From positions 408,622 through 472,621 of the forward strand of contig NZ_LWLB01000032.1 in assembly GCF_001905145.1 (NCBI RefSeq): 64,000 nucleotides of DNA, read 5' to 3'. Shown here piece by piece: positions 23,627 to 31,910 of the stretch. The notes beneath the pieces are model-generated. The model saw only the letters and a list, made by a program, of their open reading frames with translations, was not told the origin of the DNA and made no database searches. Source of the DNA: Nocardiopsis sp. TSRI0078 (GTDB taxonomy: Bacteria; Actinomycetota; Actinomycetes; Streptosporangiales; Streptosporangiaceae). Within the stretch, counting starts at the first letter, position 1. Each line of letters starts with the position of its first letter. Made by a program: the position numbers and the translations under genes.

Positions 23627-24868
23627 CTACTCCCACTGTCTCCGCGTCGTCGTACCGTCACCGCCGGACACCCGGTCCGCGGCGAAGCGCCGGGCGTACT
23701 CCGGCAGGTCGCCGGTGGTCAGGGCCCGGGCCATGACCTCGCCGGTGACCGGGGCCAGCAGCACTCCGTGCCGGAAGTGCCCGGCGGCCAGGTGCAGCCC
23801 CGGCACCCGTGTGGGGCCCAGCAGGGGCTCGTTGTCGGGTGAGCCCGGGCGCAGCCCCACACAGGTCTCGGTGATCTCCAGTTCGCTCACTCCCGGGACG
23901 AGCTCGCGCGCGTCCCGGAGCACCTGCCACAGCCCTCCGGCGGTGAGCGCGGTGTCGTATCCCAGTTCCTCCTGGGTGGCGCCGATGATCACCTCGCCGT
24001 CGGCGCGTGGCACCAGGTAGGTCGGAAAGCCCCTGACCAGGCCACGGACCGTCCGGCCAACGATCGGCGGCTCGCCGGCGGGTACGCGGGCGCGCAGCAG
24101 TTGGCCCTTGACCGGGCGCAGCGGCGGCACGACCGGTTCGGGAACCCCGACCGCGTCGCCCCAGCAGCCCGCGGCCAGTACCGCCTGGTCGGCGGGCAGC
24201 AGGCGTCCGTCGTCCAGGCGCACACCCAGCCGGGTGCCGTCCGGGCCGGGGGCGGTGATCTCCTCGGCGCGCCCGGTGACCTCGGTGACGCCCGCGCGCC
24301 CTCCCGCCAGGGCCAGGGCGCGCAGCAGGCGCCGCGGGTCCACGGAGTGGTCGTCGGGGGCCAGGACGCCGCCGCGCACGGACGGGGCCAGCATCGGCTC
24401 CAGGCGGCGGCACTCGCGGCTGGTCAGGCGTTCGGTGGCGATGCCCAGACGCCTGTGGAGCTCGTGCAGTTCGGTCAGGACGGCCAGGTCGTCGCGGTCG
24501 AAGGCGACCAGGAGCGTGCCGGTGGCGCGGTGGCCCACACCGAGGCCGGAGGCCTCCTCCAGTTCGGCGACGAAGTCGGCGTACATGGCCGCGGAGCGGG
24601 TCCCCAGCTCCATGAGGGGCTCCTCGCCGAACACCGCCTCGGTGGCGGGGGTGAGCATGCCCGCCGCGACGGTGGAGGCGGCGCGGGCCGCGGCCGGGTC
24701 GGTCACGGGGTCGGGTTCGACCAGGGTGACGGGCAGCCCCTGCTGGGCGGCGCGCCAGGCGGTGACGCGCCCGACGAGGCCGCCGCCGACCACGACGACA
24801 CCGTGGTCGCCGGTACGCGTTCCGACGGGGCGGGACGTCCCGGAACGGGGGTGGTTCGAAGTGCGCAC
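23627..24868 (-). CDS. thiO: Glycine oxidase
   Basis: A 413-residue FAD-dependent amine oxidase of the DAO family. The dinucleotide fold is GVVVVGGGLVGRVTAWRAAQ. The C-terminal FAD/substrate region has the segment ETCVGLRPGSPDNEPLLGP and the motif AGHFRHGVLLAP. It oxidises glycine to dehydroglycine for ThiG, the aerobic route to the thiazole ring. The ATG of the longest frame lies inside the riboswitch (in GATCATGCCGGCG), so the GTG at complement 24866-24868 is the likely start. Its ribosome site GGGAGGGG lies at the 3' edge of the aptamer, so TPP binding can block translation. Confidence 0.9.
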   Translation of the reverse strand: MRTSNHPRSGTSRPVGTRTGDHGVVVVGGGLVGRVTAWRAAQQGLPVTLVEPDPVTDPAAARAASTVAAGMLTPATEAVFGEEPLMELGTRSAAMYADFVAELEEASGLGVGHRATGTLLVAFDRDDLAVLTELHELHRRLGIATERLTSRECRRLEPMLAPSVRGGVLAPDDHSVDPRRLLRALALAGGRAGVTEVTGRAEEITAPGPDGTRLGVRLDDGRLLPADQAVLAAGCWGDAVGVPEPVVPPLRPVKGQLLRARVPAGEPPIVGRTVRGLVRGFPTYLVPRADGEVIIGATQEELGYDTALTAGGLWQVLRDARELVPGVSELEITETCVGLRPGSPDNEPLLGPTRVPGLHLAAGHFRHGVLLAPVTGEVMARALTTGDLPEYARRFAADRVSGGDGTTTRRQWE

Positions 24869-24881
24869 GGCGCTGAGTTCC

Positions 24882-24975
24882 CCTCCCTTCGCCGGCATGA
24901 TCCGGATCAGGTTCGTGCGGTCGGAGGCTCACAGCCTCCCTCTCAGCCGGGTTCCACCCGGCTCCCGCGGGATGT
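24882..24975 (-). promoter_or_regulatory. TPP riboswitch (THI element)
   Basis: The minus strand carries the conserved CTGAGAGGG core (complement 24938-24946). It also has the block beginning ACCTGATCCGGATCATG and ending in GCGAAGG (complement 24886-24912), with stems CCGGGT/ACCCGG and GGAGGCT/AGCCTCC. It ends against the thiO Shine-Dalgarno, so control is probably translational. TAGGAT (complement 24993-24998) is a good -10 just upstream. Confidence 0.95.
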
Positions 24976-24992
24976 GTGGGTCTGTCCCCTCC

Positions 24993-24998
24993 ATCCTA
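24993..24998 (-). promoter_or_regulatory. -10 box of the thiO-thiS-thiG transcript
   Basis: TAGGAT on the minus strand, about 18 nt upstream of the riboswitch aptamer; -35 not clear. Confidence 0.45.
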
Positions 24999-25100
24999 GG
25001 ACCTCCTCCGGGACGGGAGCCGGGCGCTCCCCCGGAAGGGGCGCGGCGCCGTCCGCGTCGCGGGTGCGCCGGACGTGCGGGGATGTGGCAGATTGGTGCC

Positions 25101-25460
25101 GTGACACAAAGCGACATCGACATCGACACACTGGTCGGCGAATGGCTGACCCTCAAGGAGGCGGCCGAGCCGCTGGGCGTGAGCCCGAACCGGATCAAGA
25201 CGCTGATCCGTGAGAAGCGCATGATGGGTGTGGTCCGCGGCGGTGAGATGTCCATCCCCGCCGCGTTCGTCGACGGCGACGACCTCGTCAAGGGGCTGCC
25301 GGGCACGCTGGTGCTGCTCAGCGACGCGGGCTTTTCCACCGAGGAGGCCCTGCGCTGGCTGTTCACCCCCGACGACTCCCTGCCGGGCACGCCCATCCAG
25401 GCCATGCGTGAGAACCGGGGCACCGAGGTGCGCCGCCGCGCCCAGAGCATGGCCTTCTGA
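25101..25460 (+). CDS. Rv2175c-family DNA-binding protein
   Basis: A 119-residue protein with an N-terminal winged-helix/MerR-like DNA-binding domain (WLTLKEAAEPLGVSPNRIKTLI, then MMGVVRGGEMSIPAAFV). A C-terminal helical domain (LVLLSDAGFSTEEALRWLF) follows. It matches the actinobacterial Rv2175c family; in Mycobacterium tuberculosis that protein is a substrate of the kinase PknL. A GTG start was chosen; an ATG 18 nt upstream (MWQIGAV...) is possible. The gene stands between the thiamine operon and thiE, divergent from the former. A Thr/Asp-rich N-terminus (MTQSDIDIDTLVGEW) is a candidate phosphorylation site, and a PASTA kinase lies 3 kb away. Confidence 0.88.
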   Translation: MTQSDIDIDTLVGEWLTLKEAAEPLGVSPNRIKTLIREKRMMGVVRGGEMSIPAAFVDGDDLVKGLPGTLVLLSDAGFSTEEALRWLFTPDDSLPGTPIQAMRENRGTEVRRRAQSMAF

Positions 25461-25479
25461 CCCGCGGTCTCGCGGGGCC

Positions 25480-25514
25480 GGGGCGGGGGGACCGGGACCT
25501 TCCGTCCCCGCCCC
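25480..25514 (+). terminator. Terminator after the Rv2175c homologue
   Basis: Perfect 9-bp stem GGGGCGGGG / CCCCGCCCC, 20 nt after the stop. Confidence 0.65.
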
Positions 25515-25591
25515 GCGCGCCCTCCCGGGCGGGGCCCGGGGGAGGGCACGCCGTCGTGCTCCCTCCCCTTGGGCCCGCCCGGTCCAGGGCC

Positions 25592-25604
25592 TAGGGTGAA
25601 CGGT
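25592..25604 (+). promoter_or_regulatory. -10 box of leaderless thiE transcript
   Basis: TAGGGT (25592-25597), then 7 nt, then GTG at 25605. No ribosome site and no THI element precede thiE. Confidence 0.55.
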
Positions 25605-26279
25605 GTGAGGACCAGCCACGGAACCAGCCTGCGCAAGCGCCTGGACACATCCCTTCTGTACCTGTGCACCGACGCCCGGACCGGTCGGGGCGATCTCGCC
25701 GAGTTCGCCGACGCCGCCCTGTCCGGGGGAGTGGACATCATCCAGCTCCGGGACAAGGGCCTGGAGGCCCGCGAGGAGCTCGCGGCCCTGGAGGTGCTGC
25801 AGGAGGCCTGCGAGCGGCACGGCGCCCTGCTCGCGGTCAACGACCGCGCCGACATCGCCCGAGCCGTGCGCGCCGACGTCCTCCACCTGGGCCAGCGCGA
25901 CCTGCCCGTGCCCATGGCCCGCGACATCATCGGCTCCGACCCCCTCGTCGGCCGCTCCAACAACGACATCGACGCCGCGGCCGCCTCCGCCGAGGAGCCC
26001 GGCAGCGACTACTTCTGCGTGGGCCCCACCTGGTCCACACCCACCAAGCCGGGCCGCCCGGCCGCCGGGCTGGAACTGGTGGAGCGGGCCGCGGCCCTGG
26101 ACACCGACCGCCCCTGGTTCGCCATCGGCGGGATCGACGCCGACAACATCGACCGGGTGCTGGACGCCGGTGCCCGCAGGGTCGTGGTCGTGCGCGCGAT
26201 CACGGAGGCGGAGGACCCCGGGGCCGCGGCCTCGGCACTGCGCCGGCGTCTGACCGCCAGGGCCGCCGAGCGGGGCTGA
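25605..26279 (+). CDS. thiE: Thiamine-phosphate synthase
   Basis: A 224-residue TIM-barrel enzyme. Pyrophosphate/pyrimidine motifs are VDIIQLRDKG, LLAVNDRADIA, VLHLGQRDLP and DYFCVGPTWSTPTKPGRPA, with the phosphate loop AIGGIDADNI. It couples hydroxymethylpyrimidine pyrophosphate to thiazole phosphate. It is divergent from, and about 0.7 kb away from, the riboswitch-controlled thiOSG operon and has no riboswitch of its own. GTG at 25605 was chosen because a -10 box lies 7 nt upstream and the conserved sequence begins soon after. The 3' end is convergent with an oxidoreductase, 24 nt apart. Confidence 0.94.
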   Translation: MRTSHGTSLRKRLDTSLLYLCTDARTGRGDLAEFADAALSGGVDIIQLRDKGLEAREELAALEVLQEACERHGALLAVNDRADIARAVRADVLHLGQRDLPVPMARDIIGSDPLVGRSNNDIDAAAASAEEPGSDYFCVGPTWSTPTKPGRPAAGLELVERAAALDTDRPWFAIGGIDADNIDRVLDAGARRVVVVRAITEAEDPGAAASALRRRLTARAAERG

Positions 26280-26303
26280 GGCCCGGGCGGGGCCGAGCCC
26301 GGC

Positions 26304-27311
26304 TCAGGGCACCAGCAGGACCTTGCCCAGGACCGAGCGCTCCTCCAACGCGGCGTGCGCGCGGCCCGCCTGCTCCAGCGGCAGGGCCGGCCCCACGTGC
26401 GGGGTGATCCTGTCCCGGCGGAGCATCTCCAGCATGCGGCGCAGGGCGTCCTTCCCGCCGTCGCCGTCCTCCACCTCCAGGTCGAACAGCCCCAGGACCT
26501 CGACACCGCGGCGCGCGGCCTCCTCGGCGTCCACCTCGGAGAAGCGGCCGCCCGCCGACCCGTAACCGATGAAGCGCCCGCCGTCGGCCACGGCCCCGAA
26601 GGTCGCGTCGCCCAGGGAGCCCCCGGCGCCGTCCAGGGCGACGTCGACCCCGGTGCCCCCGGTGAGCTCGCGGACCCGCCCCTCCCAGCCCGGCAGGGAG
26701 TAGTCCACGGCCTCGTGCGCGCCCAGCTCGCGGGCGAGCGCCAGCTTGGCCTCCCCCCGGGCGGCGGCCACGACCCGCGCCCCGGCGGTCCGGGCCAGTT
26801 GGGCGGCCAGGCTGCCCGCCCCGCCGGCGGCTGCGGTGACCAGGACGGTGCCGCCGGGGACGAAGCCCGCGGCCCGCTCCAGCGCCAGCGCGGTCGGCCC
26901 GTCGTGCAGCAGCGCCAGCGCCGTCCGCGGGTCCACCCCCTCGGGCACCCTGACCAGTGCCGACTCCGGTACGGCGACCCGTTCGGCGTACCCGCCCACG
27001 GGCAGGGTGGCACGCCCCTCCGCCGTGTCCGTGTGCCCGGTGTCGGTGACCACCACGGCGTCCGCCCAGTCCGGGTCCACGCCCGAGCCGAGCGCGCTCA
27101 CCCGACCGGCCACGCCCGCGCCGGGGACGTAGGGGGGAGCCACGGGGAAGTACTCCCGCCCCCAGCCGCTCCGGACCAGGGTGTCCAGGTACATGACGTT
27201 GGACGCCTCGACCTCCACCAGCACCCGCCCGGGACCCGCCTCGGGCTCGGGCACCTCCCGGGCCGCCAGGACCTCCGGTCCGCCGAACCCGTCCACCACT
27301 ACCGCGCGCAT
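26304..27311 (-). CDS. NADPH:quinone oxidoreductase-like (zinc-free MDR family)
   Basis: A 335-residue medium-chain reductase. The N-terminal GroES-like domain begins MRAVVVDGFGGPEVLAAREV. A Rossmann domain follows with VLVTAAAGGAGSLAAQLARTAG. The zinc-binding Cys residues of alcohol dehydrogenases are absent, placing it with quinone oxidoreductase (QOR) and zeta-crystallin. It likely reduces quinones or enones with NADPH. The ATG has GAGGAG 6 nt upstream. The promoter carries an 18-bp palindrome resembling a SoxR box between -35 and -10 elements 19 bp apart, which suggests control by a MerR-family redox sensor. The regulator is not nearby. Confidence 0.9.
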   Translation of the reverse strand: MRAVVVDGFGGPEVLAAREVPEPEAGPGRVLVEVEASNVMYLDTLVRSGWGREYFPVAPPYVPGAGVAGRVSALGSGVDPDWADAVVVTDTGHTDTAEGRATLPVGGYAERVAVPESALVRVPEGVDPRTALALLHDGPTALALERAAGFVPGGTVLVTAAAGGAGSLAAQLARTAGARVVAAARGEAKLALARELGAHEAVDYSLPGWEGRVRELTGGTGVDVALDGAGGSLGDATFGAVADGGRFIGYGSAGGRFSEVDAEEAARRGVEVLGLFDLEVEDGDGGKDALRRMLEMLRRDRITPHVGPALPLEQAGRAHAALEERSVLGKVLLVP

Positions 27312-27350
27312 TCCGGTCTCCTCGGTGTCTGTTCTCCTCCGACACCGCAC

Positions 27351-27381
27351 AGCCTTCTGCCTCAACAATGGTTGAGGTCAA
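27351..27381 (-). promoter_or_regulatory. MerR/SoxR-like promoter of the quinone oxidoreductase gene
   Basis: Minus strand: TTGACC (-35, complement 27376-27381), a 19-bp spacer, AAGGCT (-10, complement 27351-27356). The spacer is largely filled by the inverted repeat CCTCAACAATGGTTGAGG (27360-27377, plus-strand reading). The ends match the SoxR box (CCTCAA...TTGAGG) and its 18-bp length. A 19-bp spacer is typical of MerR-activated promoters. Confidence 0.55.
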
Positions 27382-27489
27382 TGCCGCCGCGGAGAGGACG
27401 GACACAGCGGAGCGGTCCGCAGCGTGCGGGCCCGGAGACGGTGGAACCGCCGCGCGCGGGGCCCGGCGGTGGCGGGAACCGGCCCGAGG

Positions 27490-28380
27490 TCAGACCGCGA
27501 CGTGTGACAGGGCGCTGGGATGGCGCCGGAGGAAGCCCTCGATGGACTGGGCCGGGTGGCCGGTCAGTTCCGGGACGGTGGGCGCGACCACGTCCAGTTC
27601 TCCGGAGGCGATCGCCTCGTACGACGAGACCCACCCCTCGACCGCCCAGTCGGGGGCGCCGCCGCGGCGCGACTCCAGCGCCTCCTCACGGGTCTCGGGG
27701 ACGTACCGGACCGGACGGCCGGTGAGCGTGCTCAGCCTGTCCACCGTCGCGCCCAGGGAGAGGGCCTCCGGGCCGGTGACGTCGTAGGTGGCGTTGTCGG
27801 ATCTGAGCGCGGTCACCGGGTCCGTCAGCACCGCCGTGGCCACGTCCGCCACATCGTCACGCGAGACCCACGCGACCCTGCCCTCGCCGGCCGGGCCGCG
27901 CACGACGCCGTCGTGGCCCACCCAGTCGGGCAGCAGGTCCAGGTACAGAGCGGGTCTCAGGAACGTGTACCGCACGCCGGTCGACCTGATGTGCGCCTCG
28001 GTGAAGAAGTGCGTGCGCGCGAACGTGAACGTCGCCGCCGGGCCCGCCCGCAGGAAGGACAGGTAGACGATCCGGGAGACCCCGGCCTTGACCGCGCCGT
28101 CCACCGCGCTCAGGTGGACGTCGATCCGGTCCTCGGACTCGGTCGCCGAGACCAGGAACAGCGTGTCCACCCCCCGGCACGCCCGCGCGAAGGCCTCCGT
28201 GTCCTCGTAGGCCGCCATCGCCGCGCTGCTGCCGGGATACTCCGGGGCGCGGTTGATGTCGCGTACGATGAGCCGCTGGGACACCCCCAGCCTCGCGATC
28301 CGTGCGGCGACCCGTCCGCCCAGCGCCCCGGTCGCCCCGGTCACCCCTATGGTGTGGTTTGTCATGTGATCGTCGCCCAT
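27490..28380 (-). CDS. NmrA-like NAD(P)H-binding reductase (atypical SDR)
   Basis: A 296-residue protein with the NAD(P)-binding motif GVTGATGALGGRVAARIARLG. The body is typical of NmrA/QOR2-type reductases (TLFLVSATESEDRIDVH, VYLSFLRAGPAATFTF, RYTFLRPALYLD, YDVTGPEALS). The catalytic YxxxK of classical SDRs is not present in the usual form. It may be a quinone or aldehyde reductase, or a redox sensor. ATG at complement 28378-28380 was kept because GGATGGGG precedes it; a second ATG 15 nt inside (MTNHTIGVTGATG) is equally plausible. Its same-strand neighbour downstream is the quinone oxidoreductase, which has its own promoter. Confidence 0.87.
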   Translation of the reverse strand: MGDDHMTNHTIGVTGATGALGGRVAARIARLGVSQRLIVRDINRAPEYPGSSAAMAAYEDTEAFARACRGVDTLFLVSATESEDRIDVHLSAVDGAVKAGVSRIVYLSFLRAGPAATFTFARTHFFTEAHIRSTGVRYTFLRPALYLDLLPDWVGHDGVVRGPAGEGRVAWVSRDDVADVATAVLTDPVTALRSDNATYDVTGPEALSLGATVDRLSTLTGRPVRYVPETREEALESRRGGAPDWAVEGWVSSYEAIASGELDVVAPTVPELTGHPAQSIEGFLRRHPSALSHVAV

Positions 28381-28402
28381 GACACCCCATCCTGCGCCAC
28401 GA

Positions 28403-28431
28403 GGGCGTGCCGGGCACTCACCGGCACGCCC
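28403..28431. terminator. Terminator between DUF418 and NmrA-like genes
   Basis: Perfect 11-bp stem GGGCGTGCCGG / CCGGCACGCCC with a 7-nt loop. A CTTTTT run follows on the plus strand. The flanking genes are minus-strand, so it terminates the DUF418 transcript and would also stop antisense reads. Confidence 0.7.
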
Positions 28432-28449
28432 CTTTTTCGCGCGTCCGGG

Positions 28450-29718
28450 TCAGGGGCCGCCGACCGGGCCCTCCTCCGGCTCCCGCGCGCCTTCGGCGGT
28501 CGGTCGGCGGTAGGCCATGCGGCGCAGCAGCACCTCGGCCGGCCCGCGCCTGCCCGCGCGCTCCAGTGCGTAGGCCGACACCACCGTCACCAGCCACACC
28601 CCGACCGCGAACAGGAACATCGACCACGACGTCAGGTCGGCGCCCGCACCCAGGCCCCAGGCCGCCAGGACGGGCGCGCACAGCACCGACTGGGCCAGGT
28701 AGGCCGACAGCGAGCGCTTCCCCGTCGCGCTCAGCGCCTCCACCACCGGCCCGGGCCCGCGCCCGCGCTCCTGGAGCCGGCGCGCCACCAGGGCGATCAG
28801 CGACACGTACCCGAGCCCGCAGGCCAGACCGGTCACCATGTGCGGCATGCTCAGCATGCTCATCTGCGTGGGGGACAGGCCCCAGACCCCGACCTGGGCC
28901 AGGGCCGAGGGCAGTCCGCCCAGCCAGCCGACGGTGATGCCGACGACCGCGGTCCGGCGCAGGAGCACCAGGTTGTTCCCCGGCTCCTCCAGGATCCGGT
29001 GGCGCGCCGCCCAGTAGCCGAGCAGGATCGCCGTGGGCACGGCCAGGCCCAGCAGGCCCTGGCCCAGGACGACGATCGGCCACGCCGTCAGACGGCCCAG
29101 CGCGGCGCCCCACAACGAGGGTTCGCCGATGTTGGCGGCCAGCTGTTCGAGGCCGGGCGCCGGGGCGGCGGCGCCGTCGGCGGGGGTGAACGCCAGGCCC
29201 ACCAGGCTGAACGCCGACAGCAGCAGCATCAGCCCGGTGAGTGCGCCGGCCCACACCAGCAGCGTCCTGTCCGCGCGCCGGAGGAACAGCCAGCCCAGCA
29301 CCAGACCGGCCAGGCCGTAGGCGCCCAGGACGTCGCCCATCCACAGCAGCAGGGCGTGCACGAAGCCGAACACGAGCAGCCACAGGTTGCGGCGGCGCAG
29401 CAGCGCGTCCACGTCCCGCGCACTGGTGCCCGCGGCCTCCTGGCGCCGGGCCAGCTGCACCATGCCGTAGCCGAAGAGGAAGGCGAACATCGGATAGCTG
29501 CGCGAGTCCACCGCCGCGACGGTGAAGAACTGCGCGACGGCGTCCAGCGTGCCCGCGGGTTCCGGGTGGGCGCTCATCCCGTTCATGGGAACCGCCCACA
29601 GGTACCAGGCCGTGTTCGCGATCGCGATGAACAGGAGCATGAACCCGCGTGCCAGGTCGGGGGCGAGTGCCCGCTCACCCGCGCCAGCCGGTCCGCGTAC
29701 AACGGTGTGCCCAGGCAT
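28450..29718 (-). CDS. DUF418 family membrane protein (YeiB-like)
   Basis: A 422-residue protein with about nine to ten membrane segments. The N-terminal motif LAPDLARGFMLLFIAIANT and the C-terminal block GKRSLSAYLAQSVLCAPVL (the DUF418 signature) are both present. Related proteins include E. coli YeiB; transport or acyl-modification roles have been suggested for the wider superfamily, but no reaction is established. The middle carries FAFLFGYGMVQLARRQEA, typical of the family. The ATG overlaps a perfect 12-bp palindrome GGAAGGCCTTCC that supplies its ribosome site. Single gene by context. Confidence 0.88.
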   Translation of the reverse strand: MPGHTVVRGPAGAGERALAPDLARGFMLLFIAIANTAWYLWAVPMNGMSAHPEPAGTLDAVAQFFTVAAVDSRSYPMFAFLFGYGMVQLARRQEAAGTSARDVDALLRRRNLWLLVFGFVHALLLWMGDVLGAYGLAGLVLGWLFLRRADRTLLVWAGALTGLMLLLSAFSLVGLAFTPADGAAAPAPGLEQLAANIGEPSLWGAALGRLTAWPIVVLGQGLLGLAVPTAILLGYWAARHRILEEPGNNLVLLRRTAVVGITVGWLGGLPSALAQVGVWGLSPTQMSMLSMPHMVTGLACGLGYVSLIALVARRLQERGRGPGPVVEALSATGKRSLSAYLAQSVLCAPVLAAWGLGAGADLTSWSMFLFAVGVWLVTVVSAYALERAGRRGPAEVLLRRMAYRRPTAEGAREPEEGPVGGP

Positions 29719-29858
29719 GGAAGGCCTTCCGGTCGCGATATGTCTTCTTTTGATTCAACCGGAGGCGGTGGTTGGGCACAATACGCCTCCGCGGGGGAGG
29801 AACCCTTCAAAATCCCCTAGGGAGGACCCCCGGTGGGACCGGAGCCGACGGGACGGGG

Positions 29859-30950
29859 TCAGTGGGAGCGGGAGGTGGCCGCCACCACCAGCCGGCGCAG
29901 CGGCTCGCGCGCGTCGGGGTCCAGCTCCGGGCTCTCCAGGGCCGCGACGGCCTCGTCGGCGTACTCGGTGATCATCTCCTCGCACACCGCCAGGGCGCCC
30001 GAGCCCTCGATCAGGGAGCGCATCCACTCCACCGACTCCACCGACAGGTCCGGCGCGCCCAGCAGCGAGAGGAACCGCGCGGAGTCGGCCGCGCCCGCGC
30101 GCGCCAGGGTCTCGGCGACCACCAGCGTCCGCTTGCCCTCGCGCAGGTCGTCGCCCGCGGGCTTGCCCGTGGTGGAGGGGTCGCCGAACACGCCCAGGAC
30201 GTCGTCGCGCAGCTGGAAGGCGATCCCCAGCGGGACGCCGTAGGCGGTGTACACCCCGGCCAGCTCCTCATGGCGGCCCGCCAGGGCGGCGCCCAGGTGC
30301 AGCGGGCGCTCCACCGTGTACTTGGCGGACTTGTAGCGCATCACGCGCAGCGCGGCCTCGCGGGTGGCGGTGCCCCGCACCTGCTCCAGGGTGTCCAGGT
30401 ACTGCCCGGCCATCACCTCGGTGCGCATCGCGTCGAACGGGGGCCGCCCGTCCCGCAGCACCTCCGCGGGGAAGCCGCTGGCCTGGTACATCTCGTCGGA
30501 CCAGACCAGGCACAGGTCGCCGATGAGGATCGCCGCACCCATGCCGAAGCCCTCGCTGTCGCCGCTCCACCCGTGGTCGGCGTGCAGCTTGGCCAGCCGC
30601 TTGTGGGTGGCGGGCATCCCGCGCCGGGTGTCGCTGTTGTCGATCACGTCGTCGTGGACGAGCGCGCACGCCTGGAGGAACTCCAGGGAGGCCGCCGCCC
30701 GGACGACCCGCTCGTCGCCGGCCGCGCCGCCCGCTCCCCGCCACCCCCAGTAGCAGAAGGTCGGCCGCAGGCGCTTGCCGCCGGAGAGCATCGCCTCCAG
30801 CGCGTCCATCGCCGGGGCCAGTTCCTCGCCGATCTCCAGGACCTGGGCGCGGTGGGCGGCACTGAACCCGGACAGCTCGCGGTCCACGTCGGAGCGGATC
30901 ACAGAGACGGGTGAGGCTGACGGGGAAGAGGAAGGCACCATGACCCGCAC
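29859..30950 (-). CDS. Polyprenyl diphosphate synthase (trans, GGPP/FPP type)
   Basis: A 363-residue all-helical prenyl synthase. The first Asp-rich motif is ALVHDDVIDNSDTRRG and the second is FQLRDDVLGVFGD. Basic substrate motifs GGKRLRP and TAYGVPLGIAFQL are also present. It condenses IPP with allylic diphosphates, and the chain length (FPP versus GGPP or longer) cannot be settled by eye. The GTG start at 30950 comes one base after the DUF817 stop, so the two genes are coupled. An ATG 9 nt inside is an alternative. No carotenoid or menaquinone genes lie beside it. The order prenyl synthase, membrane protein, metF is one I remember from Streptomyces. Confidence 0.9.
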   Translation of the reverse strand: MRVMVPSSSPSASPVSVIRSDVDRELSGFSAAHRAQVLEIGEELAPAMDALEAMLSGGKRLRPTFCYWGWRGAGGAAGDERVVRAAASLEFLQACALVHDDVIDNSDTRRGMPATHKRLAKLHADHGWSGDSEGFGMGAAILIGDLCLVWSDEMYQASGFPAEVLRDGRPPFDAMRTEVMAGQYLDTLEQVRGTATREAALRVMRYKSAKYTVERPLHLGAALAGRHEELAGVYTAYGVPLGIAFQLRDDVLGVFGDPSTTGKPAGDDLREGKRTLVVAETLARAGAADSARFLSLLGAPDLSVESVEWMRSLIEGSGALAVCEEMITEYADEAVAALESPELDPDAREPLRRLVVAATSRSH

Positions 30951-30951
30951 A

Positions 30952-31791
30952 TTATCGGCTGTTCGGTACGGGCTGGTCCTCCTTCGTTCGACCGGGCCTC
31001 TTCCAGCTGGCCACCAGCACGAACGACACCGTCACCAGCAGCGCCCACGCGCCGAGCTTGGCCGGGTGCACCAGCGCCCACACCTGCGCCTGGTGCGGGT
31101 AGCGCCAGGCGTCGAGCAGGGTGGAGACGTTCTCGGCGATCCACAGGAACACCCCGATGAGCAGGAACGACAGCGACAGCGGTATCCGCAGGCGCTGCCC
31201 GCCCACGGTGTAGCGCACCCAGGTGCCCCACGTCACCGCGATCAGCAGCACCGCCAACGGCACTCGCAGGTCCGGCAGCCAGTGGTGGGTGAGGAAGTTG
31301 AGGTAGACCGCGACCGCCACCGCCGTGGTCGCCGCGGCGCGGTAGCGCACCAGCTCCAGGTCCAGCAGCCGCCAGGCGCGCACGATGTAGGAGCCCACCG
31401 CCGCGTACATGAACCCGCTGTAGAGGGGCACGCCCCACACCACCGTCCACGCCGGCTCGGGGTAGGACCACGAGCCCATCCGCACCTTGAACAGCTCGAA
31501 GGCCAGTCCCACGACGTGGAAGCCCGCGATCGCGGCGATCTCCCGCCCGCTCTCCAGGCGCAGGCCCCAGAACAGGGCGGTCAGCGCCACCGCGTAGACG
31601 AGCAGGGCGTCGTAACGGGGCAGGGGCAGCGGCACCACCGCCGAGAGCGCGAACCCGGCGAACATGCACACCGCGAACGCGCAGGCCTGCGCCTGCAGCC
31701 AGGCGAAGCGCAGCAGCTGCGCGGCCCAGAAGAGCGGGCGGGCCCGCGAGGACGGACGTGCGAGGGGAAGGGAGGACGGGGGAGAGGCCAT
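30952..31791 (-). CDS. DUF817 family membrane protein
   Basis: A 279-residue protein with seven to eight hydrophobic segments. It has the characteristic block ELFKVRMGSWSYPEP, followed by GVPLYSGFMYAAVGSYIVRA and THHWLPDLR. Function is unknown. The ATG at complement 31789-31791 starts MASPPSSLPLARP. The frame remains open further upstream without coding character. It is translationally coupled to the prenyl synthase downstream, so a role in isoprenoid or lipid metabolism is possible but unproven. It is divergent from metF. Confidence 0.85.
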   Translation of the reverse strand: MASPPSSLPLARPSSRARPLFWAAQLLRFAWLQAQACAFAVCMFAGFALSAVVPLPLPRYDALLVYAVALTALFWGLRLESGREIAAIAGFHVVGLAFELFKVRMGSWSYPEPAWTVVWGVPLYSGFMYAAVGSYIVRAWRLLDLELVRYRAAATTAVAVAVYLNFLTHHWLPDLRVPLAVLLIAVTWGTWVRYTVGGQRLRIPLSLSFLLIGVFLWIAENVSTLLDAWRYPHQAQVWALVHPAKLGAWALLVTVSFVLVASWKRPGRTKEDQPVPNSR

Positions 31792-31832
31792 GGCGCATCC
31801 TTGCACGGCCCGTGTCCGCGCGCCGTGTCCGG

Positions 31833-31878
31833 CAGTGGCCTCCGCCACTGATCTCACGGAGTGGGACGTCGCTCCCAC
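31833..31878. repeat. Two small inverted repeats in the DUF817/metF divergent promoter
   Basis: CAGTGGC-CTCC-GCCACTG (31833-31850) and GTGGGA-CGTCGC-TCCCAC (31861-31878) lie side by side 20-60 nt upstream of the metF -10. They could be operators or hairpins in the DUF817 leader. Confidence 0.4.
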
Positions 31879-31897
31879 CGGCCGGGGGCACCTCGCC

Positions 31898-31910
31898 TAA
31901 GGTGGTGTCC
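31898..31910 (+). promoter_or_regulatory. -10 box of leaderless metF transcript
   Basis: TAAGGT (31898-31903), 7 nt, then ATG at 31911. No Shine-Dalgarno is present. Confidence 0.55.

Noticed and set aside
24866..24898. thiO start at the ATG inside GATCATGCCGGCG.
   Set aside because: That ATG lies in the most conserved block of the TPP aptamer; the GTG 30 nt downstream, outside the aptamer, is the better start.
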